Source: Hymenobacter sp. 5317J-9 (GTDB lineage Bacteria > Bacteroidota > Bacteroidia > Cytophagales > Hymenobacteraceae). From it: 64,000 nt of DNA. Under the pieces are notes generated by a model, which had not been told where the DNA came from, searched no databases, and saw nothing but the letters and a program-made list of their open reading frames with translations. Shown here piece after piece: positions 25,564-33,211 of this stretch (position 1 is its first letter; each line of letters starts with the position of its first letter). A program made the translations under genes and the position numbers. The stretch covers positions 3,286,001-3,350,000 of the forward strand of contig NZ_CP095050.1 of NCBI RefSeq assembly GCF_022921075.1, given 5' to 3'.

Positions 25564-26976
25564 ATGAGCCGAATGAAAAACATTCCCGCGGAGCTGCTCC
25601 GCAACGTCACCATCCAGGACATGGTGGCCGAGGGCAAATGCCTGGTCCGCATCGAGAAGCTGGTCATCTTCGTGTCGCAGGTCGCCCCCGGCGACGTGGT
25701 CGATTTGCGCGTCACCAAAGCCAAGAAGAACTTCCTGGAAGCCGTGCCCACGCACTTCCACGCCTACTCCGAGCTGCGCACCACGCCGTTTTGCCAGCAC
25801 TTTGGCACCTGCGGCGGCTGCAAGTGGCAGCACCTGGGCTACGACTCGCAACTGCGCTTCAAGCAGCAGCAGGTGGAAGACACCCTGCAGCGAATTGGCA
25901 AAGTCGAACTGCCCGACATCCAGCAGATTCTGCCCTCGCCGCAGCGCACCTACTACCGCAACAAGCTTGAGTACACGTTCAGCTTTAATGGCTGGCTGAC
26001 GCAAGAGCAAATCAACGACGACACCCAGGAGTACGACCGCCGGGTGCTGGGCTTCCACACCCCCGCCCGCTTCGATAAGATTATCGACGTGCAGCACTGC
26101 CACCTGCAGCCCGAACCGAGCAACGAAATCCGTCTCTTCATCCGCGACTACGCCCGCGAGCGCGACCTGCGCTTCGGCAACATCGTGAAGCAGACCGGCA
26201 ACCTGCGCAACCTCATTATCCGCACGGCCCAGACCACTGGCGAAATCATGGTGATTTTGCAGTGCTACCTGCCCCACCACAGCATCGAGCCGCTGCTCGA
26301 CGCCGTGTACGAAAAATTCCCGCAGATTACCTCGCTCAACTACGTGCTCAACAACAAGGGCAACGAAACCTTCCACGACTTGGAAGTGGTGAACTACCGG
26401 GGTAAGCCCTATATCGAGGAAGAAATGGAAGGCCTGCGTTTCCGCATCGGCCCGAAGTCTTTCTACCAAACCAATTCCGAGGGCGCCCACCAGCTCTACA
26501 AAGTAGCCCGCGAATTCGCCGACCTCCAAGGCGACGAGTTGGTGTACGACCTCTACACCGGCGCCGGAACCATCGCCAGCTTCGTGGCCAAACAGGCCCG
26601 CAAGGTCATCGGCGTTGAGTACGTGGAGCAGGCCGTGGCCGACGCCCACGTGAACGCCGAAATTAACAACATCACCAACATGGAGTTCTTCACCGGCGAC
26701 ATGAAGGACGTGCTCACGGCAGAGTTCACCGCCCACCACGGCCGCCCCGACGTCCTCATCACCGACCCGCCCCGCGCCGGCATGCACGAAGACGTGGTGA
26801 AGCGCCTGCTGGAGCTGCGCGCCCCCCGCATCGTGTACATCAGCTGCAACCCCGCCACCCAGGCCCGCGACCTGGAGCTGCTCGATGCCGCCTATAAAGT
26901 GACGCGCGTGCAGCCGGTGGATATGTTCCCGCACACCCACCACGTGGAGAATGTGGTGGCGCTGGAGTTGAAGTAA
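25564..26976 (+). CDS. rlmD: 23S rRNA uracil-C5 methyltransferase, RlmD type
   Basis: 470 residues. A TRAM-like N-terminal domain (residues 1-70) precedes a Fe-S cluster segment with FCQHFGTCGGCKWQHL (three cysteines; the fourth follows in HCHLQP). The SAM-dependent methyltransferase domain includes VYDLYTGAGTIASFVA, VIGVEYVEQAV, the DPPRAGMHED motif and the catalytic Cys in IVYISCNPATQARDL. It methylates a uracil in 23S rRNA (position 1939 in E. coli); the TrmA/RlmCD families are hard to split by motif alone. ATG 25564 or ATG 25573 could be used (see promoter). The Fe-S cluster would be supplied by the Isc genes in the window. Confidence 0.88.
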   Translation: MSRMKNIPAELLRNVTIQDMVAEGKCLVRIEKLVIFVSQVAPGDVVDLRVTKAKKNFLEAVPTHFHAYSELRTTPFCQHFGTCGGCKWQHLGYDSQLRFKQQQVEDTLQRIGKVELPDIQQILPSPQRTYYRNKLEYTFSFNGWLTQEQINDDTQEYDRRVLGFHTPARFDKIIDVQHCHLQPEPSNEIRLFIRDYARERDLRFGNIVKQTGNLRNLIIRTAQTTGEIMVILQCYLPHHSIEPLLDAVYEKFPQITSLNYVLNNKGNETFHDLEVVNYRGKPYIEEEMEGLRFRIGPKSFYQTNSEGAHQLYKVAREFADLQGDELVYDLYTGAGTIASFVAKQARKVIGVEYVEQAVADAHVNAEINNITNMEFFTGDMKDVLTAEFTAHHGRPDVLITDPPRAGMHEDVVKRLLELRAPRIVYISCNPATQARDLELLDAAYKVTRVQPVDMFPHTHHVENVVALELK

Positions 26977-26994
26977 AGAATAGAATCGCCTGTC

Positions 26995-27417
26995 ATGAAA
27001 AGCTATTCGTCGGCTTCACTTACTGCTTTATTTTACGGCTGGCTAATTGCGACGGCATTTTATCTATTTTTCTACTATGTAATTTTTAGATTTCAAGAAT
27101 CGAGCATCTATTCGTCGTCTTACATAGTGATATTATGTGTGTTTTCGCTCATTTTTTCTGCCATTGCTAATGCGCTATTCGTGCTTCCATTCAGAAATTA
27201 TGTAGATAGAATAGCAGCCCAAACCCCTAAAATAGCTTTTGCGCTGATACTTGCATTCTATAGTCTGCTAATCTTTATTCCCGCACTTAACTGGTTGACT
27301 GGCGCGACACTAAATCATCCGCAACACCGCTTGATATTTGCCGACGCAGCCATAAATGGATTTGTTTATGGTATGATATATTATTCGCTCCGCAAGCCTA
27401 CTAGCCAAGTTGATTAA
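26995..27417 (+). CDS. AT-rich four-helix membrane protein of unknown function
   Basis: 140 residues with four predicted membrane helices (about 10-32, 42-65, 78-97, 112-130) and short polar loops. No family was recognised. The gene is strikingly AT-rich (about 37-40% GC by eye) compared with both neighbours, and its codon use differs accordingly, so it was probably acquired. It starts 18 bases after rlmD and ends 3 bases before the next start codon, so it appears to have been inserted into, or to have joined, an operon. Confidence 0.6.
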   Translation: MKSYSSASLTALFYGWLIATAFYLFFYYVIFRFQESSIYSSSYIVILCVFSLIFSAIANALFVLPFRNYVDRIAAQTPKIAFALILAFYSLLIFIPALNWLTGATLNHPQHRLIFADAAINGFVYGMIYYSLRKPTSQVD

Positions 27418-27420
27418 ATA

Positions 27421-27795
27421 ATGGACTACTTCAACGACCCTGAACTCAACGGTAAATACCTCGGCACCATCACCAAGGACTTCGCCACCGTGTCCGATAC
27501 GCTGAGCGAAGCCTCGGCCCAGATTCGCAAGCGCGACATCAGCCAATACCCCATTTTCGTGTTTGCCAAGCAGGAAGTGCCCCTCGGCGGCCTGCTCGTG
27601 AACGCCGACGAATTGCAGCTGGAGTGGCACGTCTTCGCCAGCTACCTCGAGCTGTTCGTGCAGCAGGGCATCGTCAGCGCCGAGGGCGTCGAGGCGTTTC
27701 AGGCGACTTATAAGGATGCGAATGAGTTCTGCTGCCTCTTCGTGCTCGATGAGGAGTTCACCAACTTCGTGTTCGTGCCCTATCCGGAGGATTAA
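27421..27795 (+). CDS. Conserved hypothetical soluble protein
   Basis: 124 residues, acidic, with no signal peptide or membrane helix. The sequence starts MDYFNDPELNGKYLGTITKD and ends NFVFVPYPED, with a mixed alpha/beta pattern (YPIFVFAKQEVPLGGLLV, EFCCLFVLDEEFTNFVFVPY). I do not recognise a named family. GC content and codon use match the chromosome, unlike the gene before it. It is 3 bases downstream of the membrane protein gene, so co-expression is likely. Family A palindrome copy 2 follows. Confidence 0.65.
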   Translation: MDYFNDPELNGKYLGTITKDFATVSDTLSEASAQIRKRDISQYPIFVFAKQEVPLGGLLVNADELQLEWHVFASYLELFVQQGIVSAEGVEAFQATYKDANEFCCLFVLDEEFTNFVFVPYPED

Positions 27796-27817
27796 ACTGG
27801 GAAAATAGAATAAAAAA

Positions 27818-27913
27818 GAACGTCATGCTGAGCGCAGTCGAAGCATCTCTACCGTGGTAGTAATTAGTTACTCTCGCGGTAGAGATGCTTCGACTGCGCT
27901 CAGCATGACGTTC
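27818..27913. repeat. REPIN-like palindrome, family A, copy 2
   Basis: Arms GAACGTCATGCTGAGCGCAG... and ...CTGCGCTCAGCATGACGTTC, inverted around a short spacer. It lies between convergent genes (unknown + gene and NTF2-like - gene). This is the cleanest family A copy. Confidence 0.88.
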
Positions 27914-27936
27914 TGATTCTCGGGTTATCCCAGTTC

Positions 27937-28392
27937 CTAATTCCGGCGCTGCACAGGCAAGTCTTCCAGCTGCGCGTAGCTCAGCTTCCAGGTATTGTCG
28001 GCGGCTTTTTTCCAGAGGAAAATGTAGTTGCCCTCGCCAAAGCCAGCGGCTTCGCCCGGGGCAGCGGGCGCTACGTCTACCGAGAAGGTACCGGCTTCGT
28101 AAGCCATGTTCGCGTCGGTGCCGGTGCTGCTCACGCTGGTCTTGAGGTTGCTGATGGTGGCAACGGTGGCGCTTACCCATTTCTGCGACACTTCGTCTTT
28201 GCCTTTCCAATGGGCATTGCCCTGCACAAAGGCTACATCATCGGCCATCATGCCGGTGATTTTGCCGGTATCGCGGCTGTTCCAGGCGCTGATAAAGTCC
28301 TGGTCAAGGGTTTGCACGTTCACGGCGTCGCCGGTTTTGGAGCACGAGCTCAGCGCAACGGCTACAAACAAGCTGCAAAGAAAGGATTTCAT
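27937..28392 (-). CDS. NTF2-like (SnoaL/DUF4440 type) lipoprotein
   Basis: 151 residues from ATG 28392, chosen because it begins a lipoprotein signal (MKSFLCSLFVAVALSSC, lipobox LSSC). The frame is open 15 codons further without signal character. The mature part has the NTF2-like pattern: a first helix DFISAWNSRDTGKITGMMADD, then VAFVQGNAHWKGKDEV and C-terminal strands ending YIFLWKKAADNTWKLSYAQLE. Such proteins use a cone-shaped pocket for enzymatic or binding roles; which one applies here is unknown. It is likely anchored in an envelope membrane. Confidence 0.8.
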   Translation of the reverse strand: MKSFLCSLFVAVALSSCSKTGDAVNVQTLDQDFISAWNSRDTGKITGMMADDVAFVQGNAHWKGKDEVSQKWVSATVATISNLKTSVSSTGTDANMAYEAGTFSVDVAPAAPGEAAGFGEGNYIFLWKKAADNTWKLSYAQLEDLPVQRRN

Positions 28393-28505
28393 ACATCCAA
28401 GGTGTTGGTGAAAGGGAAATGTGGTGGGCGGCATCACCCACGGGCTAAAAGTAGCAAACCCGAGCGTTGGCGCCCGGGGTTTGACATATTACGCAAAGCG
28501 CGGGC

Positions 28506-29030
28506 TTACCAGCTTTTCCGACGAATTTCTTCGGTCGAGTAGGGCTTGGAAGCGTCGCCGTAGTGTGGGTTGGGCAAGTAGGCGGCGCCCGATACGCCCG
28601 GCTGGCTCAGGGCGCCCGGCATGGCGGCAGAGGCGGTGAGGCTGTTCACAGGCATGGCCGTGGTTTGGGTGGTGGTGGCTACCAAGGCCGTCTTGCTCTC
28701 GTTGCGGGCGTTGGCGCGGCGCAGCTCGGCGCGGTAGGCGGCTTCACGAGCGGCCGCGGCACGGTTGGCGGCCGCAATGCGGGCCTTCTCTTTATTCTTG
28801 TTGTCGATGTGCTTGCCCACGCCGTAGCCGATGGCACCACCGGCCACGCCGCCCACTACGCCGCCCACGGCCCGGTTGCGCTTGTTGATGATGGCACCGG
28901 CAGCGGCACCGCCCAGGCCGCCAATTACGGCGCCTTTGGCTTGCGGGCTCCACTGGGCTTTAGCAGGCGCCGAGCCAAATACGGTGCTCAGCAGGACAAT
29001 CAGGGCGAAGAAATACGGAAGCTTTTTCAT
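28506..29030 (-). CDS. Secreted glycine-zipper protein
   Basis: 174 residues. Signal peptide 1-26 (APAKAQ). Residues 30-72 form a glycine-zipper segment (GAVIGGLGGAAAGAIINKR, then AVGGVVGGVAGGAIGYGVGK) of the kind that inserts into or associates with membranes. A basic, alanine-rich helix (KEKARIAAANRAAAAREAAY) and a disordered tail follow. Glycine-zipper envelope proteins are common in Bacteroidota; a specific role is not known. Between it and the NTF2-like gene there is a weak hairpin at about 28458-28483. Confidence 0.78.
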   Translation of the reverse strand: MKKLPYFFALIVLLSTVFGSAPAKAQWSPQAKGAVIGGLGGAAAGAIINKRNRAVGGVVGGVAGGAIGYGVGKHIDNKNKEKARIAAANRAAAAREAAYRAELRRANARNESKTALVATTTQTTAMPVNSLTASAAMPGALSQPGVSGAAYLPNPHYGDASKPYSTEEIRRKSW

Positions 29031-29170
29031 GGCTGTAAAGCGAAAGTTGGGGTGAAATCCTGGCGGATATCAAACCGGAAAAACAATTAGCGTGCCACTC
29101 CAGAACGTGGCGCTTAGCCCCCTAACGATTGGATGCCCCGGAAGGTTGATTTCTCTCCGCCAAAACCGGG

Positions 29171-30202
29171 CTAAAAGCTGGTCCAGCCCTGGGCCTTAAG
29201 CGGCACCGGTTGACCGGCTTTGGTGATGAGATTTGCGCCGTCGGCCTTGTCGGTGAGGTGGCCGAGGATGGTGATGTCGGGGTGGTTTTTAATTTTCTCG
29301 TGGTCGGTCACGGGCACTGTAAACAGCAACTCGTAGTCCTCGCCGCCGTTGAGGGCGCAGGTGATGGGGTCGAGGTTGAACTCGGCCGCGGCTTCCAGCG
29401 TGGGATTGGCCAAGGGCAGAAATTCGCTGAACACCCGCGCGCCCGTGCCACTGCTGGCGCACAAGTGCAGCACCTCCGAAGCCAGCCCGTCGGAAATATC
29501 TATCATGCTGGTGGGCCGGATGCCCAGCTCGCGCAGCTCGTGCACAATGTCGAGCCGCGCTTCGGGCCGCAGTTGGCGCTGCACCACGTATTCGTAGTTG
29601 CCCAGTTCGGGCTGGGTTTCGGGGTCGGCGAGGAAGGCCTGCTTTTCGCGCTCTAGCACCTGCAGGCCCAGGAAAGCGCCGCCGAGGTCGCCGCTTACGC
29701 AGAGCAGGTCGGTGGGCTTGCCGCCGCTGCGGCGCACGGCCTGGCCGGCGGGAGCCTCGCCCAGCACGGTCACGGCCAGGGTGAGGCCGCCGCGGCTGGC
29801 AGTGGTGTCGCCGCCCACCAAGTCCACATTATAGGCCTCGCAGGCCAGTCGCATGCCGGCGTACAGCTCCTCCACGGCCTCCACCGTGAAGCGCGGGCCC
29901 ACCGAGAGGGCTACCACCAGCTGGGTGGGCAGGGCATTCATGGCCGCCACGTCCGACACGTTCACGGCCACGGCCTTGTAGCCCAGGTGCCGCAGGGGGC
30001 AAAACGACAAGTCGAAGTGAATGCCTTCCACCAGCAGGTCGGTGGTCATCACCAGCTCGTGGCCGGCGGTGGGGGCAATGATGGCGGCGTCGTCGCCGAT
30101 GCCGAGCACCGTGCCGGGCTGGCGCTGGCTGAAACCGGCCTGCAGGCGGTCAATGAGGGCAAATTCGCCAATGGCGTTGAGAGGCGTGAGGTTTTCGGGC
30201 AT
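29171..30202 (-). CDS. thiL: Thiamine-monophosphate kinase
   Basis: 343 residues. It phosphorylates thiamine phosphate to thiamine pyrophosphate, the last step of the pathway, in the cytoplasm. It belongs to the AIR synthase-related fold: GIGDDAAII near the N-terminus, TTDLLVEGIHFD with metal-binding Asp, GYKAVAVNVSDVAAMNA, LVGGDTTAS, and SGDLGGAFLGL later. The C-terminal half contains MIDISDGLASEVLHL and LNGGEDYELLFTV, all family signatures. The gene stands alone, with a perfect -7 element about 95 bases upstream and a repeat-containing leader between. A 140-base gap after it holds only a small hairpin near 29089-29114. Confidence 0.93.
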   Translation of the reverse strand: MPENLTPLNAIGEFALIDRLQAGFSQRQPGTVLGIGDDAAIIAPTAGHELVMTTDLLVEGIHFDLSFCPLRHLGYKAVAVNVSDVAAMNALPTQLVVALSVGPRFTVEAVEELYAGMRLACEAYNVDLVGGDTTASRGGLTLAVTVLGEAPAGQAVRRSGGKPTDLLCVSGDLGGAFLGLQVLEREKQAFLADPETQPELGNYEYVVQRQLRPEARLDIVHELRELGIRPTSMIDISDGLASEVLHLCASSGTGARVFSEFLPLANPTLEAAAEFNLDPITCALNGGEDYELLFTVPVTDHEKIKNHPDITILGHLTDKADGANLITKAGQPVPLKAQGWTSF

Positions 30203-30210
30203 GAGAAAGT

Positions 30211-30289
30211 AGTTGTCGGTTGCTGGTCGCTAGTTGTCAGTTGTTGGTCACGCATCGTGTGGTTGCTGAACAGCAGACCACCGACAACT
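30211..30289. repeat. Tandem and inverted repeats in the thiL leader
   Basis: Two 21-base direct units (30211-30231 and 30232-30252, each beginning AGTTGTC and containing TTGGTC or CTGGTC), then an inverted segment at 30273-30289 ending ACCGACAACT. The outer parts can pair as AGTTGTCGGT / ACCGACAACT, forming a long hairpin in the 5' untranslated region of thiL. Confidence 0.75.
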
Positions 30290-30295
30290 CAGCCG

Positions 30296-30303
30296 CAAAA
30301 GTA
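30296..30303 (-). promoter_or_regulatory. -7 promoter element of thiL
   Basis: Minus strand TACTTTTG, a perfect TAnnTTTG match, 94 bases before the start codon. The transcript would carry the repeat hairpin in its leader. Confidence 0.55.
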
Positions 30304-30313
30304 CGCGCACAAA

Positions 30314-30341
30314 AAAAGGAGGGAATTGCTTCCCTCCTTTT
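30314..30341 (-). terminator. Terminator of the lamin-tail-like T9SS cargo gene
   Basis: AAAAGGAGGGAA / TTCCCTCCTTTT with loop TTGC. On the minus strand it ends in a T-run, 22 bases after the cargo stop codon and just before the thiL promoter. Confidence 0.88.
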
Positions 30342-30362
30342 CCTGCTTGCAAGCGGGGCACT

Positions 30363-31526
30363 TTACTGCACCACCAGCTCTTTGTAGATTTTGGTCTGGC
30401 CGTCGGCGCTCCAAATCTGCACGAAGTACAGGCCGGGCTTCAGGCTCGACACGTCCAGTTGCAGCTTCTCCTGGCCGGCGCCTTTGGCCTGGGCCGAGAT
30501 GCTCTGGCCGAGGTTGTTGAGCACGGTTACGGTGCCCACTTTGGCGTCTTTAATTTCTACCGTGGCCAGGCCGTGGGCCGGGTTGGGGTACACGCTGATG
30601 TTGGCGTCGAACTTGGCCAGCGTGCCCGAAATGGTGGTCTGGTAGGCGCCAAACGGACCGGTGTAGCCGATGTGCTGGCCCAGCTGGTCGTAGAGCTGCG
30701 CGCCCACCGAGCCGCTGCCCGTGGTGCCGGGAGGGAAAGCGTAGCTATACACCGACCACTCGGTGGCGATGTTGTAGGCATTGGCGGCCGTGCTGCGCAC
30801 GGGCGGGTTGGAACCGGGCACGTTCTGGGGGCCGGGGTTCACGCGCACGCCGGTCGAAACCGACGGACGGCGCACCAGGCTCTGGTTGGCCGACGAGGGG
30901 TACACGGCGTTGGCGCCGGTGCCATCCACGGGGTTGGTGCCGCTCCAGTTGCCGGTGCCGCTGCCGCCCGAAGCCAGCAGGGGCTGCTCGCCAATCACGC
31001 CAATCAGGTCCACAATAACGCCTTGGCCGGTGCCAGCCGTGCCGCTGGGGTAGCGCACCAGGGCCATGGCGTCGTCGCCATTGAAGTACGCCACACCGCC
31101 GCCGACGAGCACCGTGGGGCCGGTGGTGGGCGCGTGGCCCACGCTGAACTGGTTGGCCGCGGTGCGGATGACCGGCAGCGTCGCCTCGCCGCTCGCCATC
31201 ACGAAGGTGCTGCGGGGGTTCATCGTGTTCGAACCCACGGCTACCTGGTTGGCATCGCTGCGCAACAGGCGCTCTTCCTCGGTGGGCGTGGTGCTGCCGT
31301 TGGAATAGCGGCGGATGGAGTACGGGTTGAGGTTGACCACGCTGGTGGTCGGGTTGTAGATTTCAATGGCCCGCTCGCTGCCCGTGGAGGGGGTGGCGCC
31401 GCCATAGTTCACGCCCGATTGGTGTGCTCCTTCGTCGTACTCGGAGAAAAATAGTTCGGTGCCTTGGGCATGGGCAGCCCCGGAGAGCAGCAAGCCAGCC
31501 GACAGCAGTAAGTAATGCTTGTTCAT
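30363..31526 (-). CDS. T9SS type A cargo with lamin-tail-like domain
   Basis: 387 residues. Signal peptide 1-20 (SGAAHAQ). Residues 22-190 resemble a lamin-tail-like domain: ELFFSEYDEGA, RAIEIYNPTTSVVNLNPYSIRRYSNG, VVMASGEATLPV-like strands and DAMALVRYPSG...VVDLIGVIG. Such domains are often found in secreted nucleases and surface proteins. The last ~75 residues are a type A sorting domain (ISVYPNPAHGLATVEI, LKPGLYFVQIWSADGQTKIYKELVVQ), so it is a likely PorU client. No catalytic domain was seen. A -7 element lies 33 bases upstream and a terminator follows. Confidence 0.85.
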   Translation of the reverse strand: MNKHYLLLSAGLLLSGAAHAQGTELFFSEYDEGAHQSGVNYGGATPSTGSERAIEIYNPTTSVVNLNPYSIRRYSNGSTTPTEEERLLRSDANQVAVGSNTMNPRSTFVMASGEATLPVIRTAANQFSVGHAPTTGPTVLVGGGVAYFNGDDAMALVRYPSGTAGTGQGVIVDLIGVIGEQPLLASGGSGTGNWSGTNPVDGTGANAVYPSSANQSLVRRPSVSTGVRVNPGPQNVPGSNPPVRSTAANAYNIATEWSVYSYAFPPGTTGSGSVGAQLYDQLGQHIGYTGPFGAYQTTISGTLAKFDANISVYPNPAHGLATVEIKDAKVGTVTVLNNLGQSISAQAKGAGQEKLQLDVSSLKPGLYFVQIWSADGQTKIYKELVVQ

Positions 31527-31559
31527 AAAAAAGTGAGGTTAGGAAAGTCAGTGCAACGG

Positions 31560-31567
31560 CAAAGATA
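31560..31567 (-). promoter_or_regulatory. -7 promoter element of the lamin-tail-like cargo gene
   Basis: Minus strand TATCTTTG, a perfect TAnnTTTG match 33 bases before the start codon; it also fits the common Bacteroidota form TATCTTTG. Confidence 0.6.
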
Positions 31568-31696
31568 CGTGTTTCTAACAGTTTAGTTTGCGTGCGGAAA
31601 CCGAGTTAACAATCAAATAAAAGCGGGCCCGTGGGCGCAACGGACCGTTTAGCGGCGGTAGATGGCTGCAGTGGACTTTTTTAGTCGCGCGGGTGC

Positions 31697-31712
31697 CCTA
31701 ACGCCCGTTAGG
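31697..31712. promoter_or_regulatory. Candidate TetR operator
   Basis: Perfect palindrome CCTAACG-CC-CGTTAGG just upstream of the -7 element (TATCTTTA, 31718-31725) of the TetR gene, where a bound repressor would block transcription. Its core fits CNAACGNNCGTTNG, which I recall as the PaaR site of Thermus. Confidence 0.6.
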
Positions 31713-31717
31713 CGACC

Positions 31718-31725
31718 TATCTTTA
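31718..31725 (+). promoter_or_regulatory. Candidate -7 element of the TetR gene
   Basis: TATCTTTA differs from TAnnTTTG only in the last base and is 22 bases before the ATG. The palindrome at 31697-31712 sits where the spacer between -33 and -7 would be. Confidence 0.45.
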
Positions 31726-31747
31726 CCCTTGCACTCCCATCCCACCC

Positions 31748-32362
31748 ATGTCGACCGCCGCTCCCCTTCGCCCCCGTAAGGCTCAAATCGACCGCACCGC
31801 CACGGCCCTGTTCCGGTCGCGCGGCTTTGCGGCCACCAGCATGCGCGAGCTGGCCACGGCCCTTGGGCTGGAGGCCGGCAGCCTGTATTCGCACATTAAG
31901 TCGAAGGAAGAAATATTGCACCGGGTGTGCTTCGGGCTGGCCGAAAGCTTCTTTGCGGGCTTTGCCACCGCCACCTTCGACGACGAAAAGCCCGTGGCCA
32001 CGCGGCTGCGGCAGGCCATCGAGGCCCACGTGCGCGTGCTGACGGACGACAGCGCCGCCTCGGCCGTGTTCCTGCACGAGTGGCGCCACCTCAGCGAGCC
32101 GGCCCGGGGCGAGTTTCTGGCCCTGCGCGACCGCTACGAAGCGGCTTTCCGCGAGCTGATTGCCAGGGGCGTGAGCACCGGCGAGCTGCACACGCCCGAT
32201 GCGGCCTTTGCCGCCCTCACCCTGCTGGCCAGCCTCAACTGGCTGCCCTCCTGGTACCGGCCCGATGGCAAGCTCACGCCCGATGAAATTGCGCACCGCC
32301 TGGCCGAGCAGCTGCTCAGCGGCCTGCTCGCCAATCCCGGGCCCGCCGGCATCGCCGCGTAG
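31748..32362 (+). CDS. TetR/AcrR family transcriptional regulator, possibly PaaR-like
   Basis: 204 residues. The N-terminal helix-turn-helix is clear: IDRTATALFRSRGFAATSMR, then ELATALGLEAGSLYSHIKSK and EEILHRVC. The rest is an all-helical ligand and dimer domain. TetR proteins usually repress their own gene and neighbours, released by a small ligand. A perfect 16-base palindrome directly upstream is a strong operator candidate and fits the PaaR (phenylacetyl-CoA responsive) consensus as I remember it. A PaaE-like reductase lies 3.5 kb away, but no other paa genes are in the window. The regulated pathway is therefore inferred, not shown. Confidence 0.88.
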   Translation: MSTAAPLRPRKAQIDRTATALFRSRGFAATSMRELATALGLEAGSLYSHIKSKEEILHRVCFGLAESFFAGFATATFDDEKPVATRLRQAIEAHVRVLTDDSAASAVFLHEWRHLSEPARGEFLALRDRYEAAFRELIARGVSTGELHTPDAAFAALTLLASLNWLPSWYRPDGKLTPDEIAHRLAEQLLSGLLANPGPAGIAA

Positions 32363-32508
32363 CCGACCGCGCGACTTTAGTGGCGGCGCCTTGCAATAGT
32401 TATCAGGAAACTGCCGTTGGCCCCATGCGGTTGAGTAGACCGTTATGTTTTCAGGCAACCCGGGCCGGGCGTAGCTTTGGCCACTCTTGTTTTTATCGAC
32501 TTACCCGT

Positions 32509-33126
32509 ATGGCTTTTCCTTTCGTTTCGCGGCTGAAATCGTTTCTTTTTGCTTCGCTGGTGCTTGCCGCCTGCGCCGCCTCCTGCAAGCGCGACGGCGC
32601 CAAAACCGTGCTCAATCCGGCGTCAACGGCGGCCGTGAAAGCCCAGTTTGAAGTGCTGCAGGACTCCGTGGACCTGAAATGGCGCAACATGACCGAGAGC
32701 GACGACCAGAAAATCGGCGTGACGCGGCTGCTTCTGCGCGAGCTGCGGAACCAGCCCGGCACCACCCCCGCGCAGCTGCAGGGCCTGGAGCGCGCCAACA
32801 ACCGCCTCAAGGCCATTCGCTACAACCAGGAAACCATGGCCAGCTCGGACCTGATTGACCGCTACGACAATGCCCAGGATTCACTCTTGACGGCCCTCTA
32901 CCCCGTGGCCGCGCCCAACGGCCAGGCCCCCACCGAAAACGCCCGCAACTTCGTGGAAGGCATTCAGCAGCTCGATGCTGGCGTGGTGGCCTTCCGGGTG
33001 CAATACGACCATGCCGTGCACCAGTACAACGACTATTTGCGCTTGCACCTGGCCGAGTTGCAGTCGCTGGGCGGCAAGTACGCCACGCTCAAGCCCCTGC
33101 CCTTCTTCACCATCGGAGCAAAGTAG
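32509..33126 (+). CDS. Hypothetical lipoprotein
   Basis: 205 residues from ATG 32509, which begins a lipoprotein signal (SFLFASLVLAAC; a second Cys follows in AASCKRD). An open stretch of 43 codons upstream has no signal character. The mature part is helical and charged (DLKWRNMTESDDQKIGVTRLLL, then YNQETMASSDLIDRYDNAQDSLL and FRVQYDHAVHQYNDYLRLH), faintly reminiscent of LemA-type helical proteins. I do not assign a family. It follows the TetR gene after a 146-base gap. It is the first of three small lipoprotein genes in a row. Confidence 0.65.
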   Translation: MAFPFVSRLKSFLFASLVLAACAASCKRDGAKTVLNPASTAAVKAQFEVLQDSVDLKWRNMTESDDQKIGVTRLLLRELRNQPGTTPAQLQGLERANNRLKAIRYNQETMASSDLIDRYDNAQDSLLTALYPVAAPNGQAPTENARNFVEGIQQLDAGVVAFRVQYDHAVHQYNDYLRLHLAELQSLGGKYATLKPLPFFTIGAK

Positions 33127-33211
33127 GGCCGCGCGGCCCCGCTACATTCAGAGCCCGTGCAACCCGGCGGCCCCCCGGCCGGTCATGCCCCCGAACCTGC
33201 ATTATTTGCTC

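Noticed and set aside
25316..25567. Small + strand protein with cysteine heptads encoded by the 21-bp array
   Set aside because: No start context or conservation evidence, and it runs into the rlmD promoter. Reported as a repeat array instead.
25213..26943. Long minus-strand reading frame across rlmD and the 21-bp array
   Set aside because: Opposite a well-supported methyltransferase; openness through the array is explained by the 21-base period.
28458..28483. Terminator between the glycine-zipper and NTF2-like genes
   Set aside because: The stem has mismatches and no T-run on either strand; kept only as a weak hairpin.
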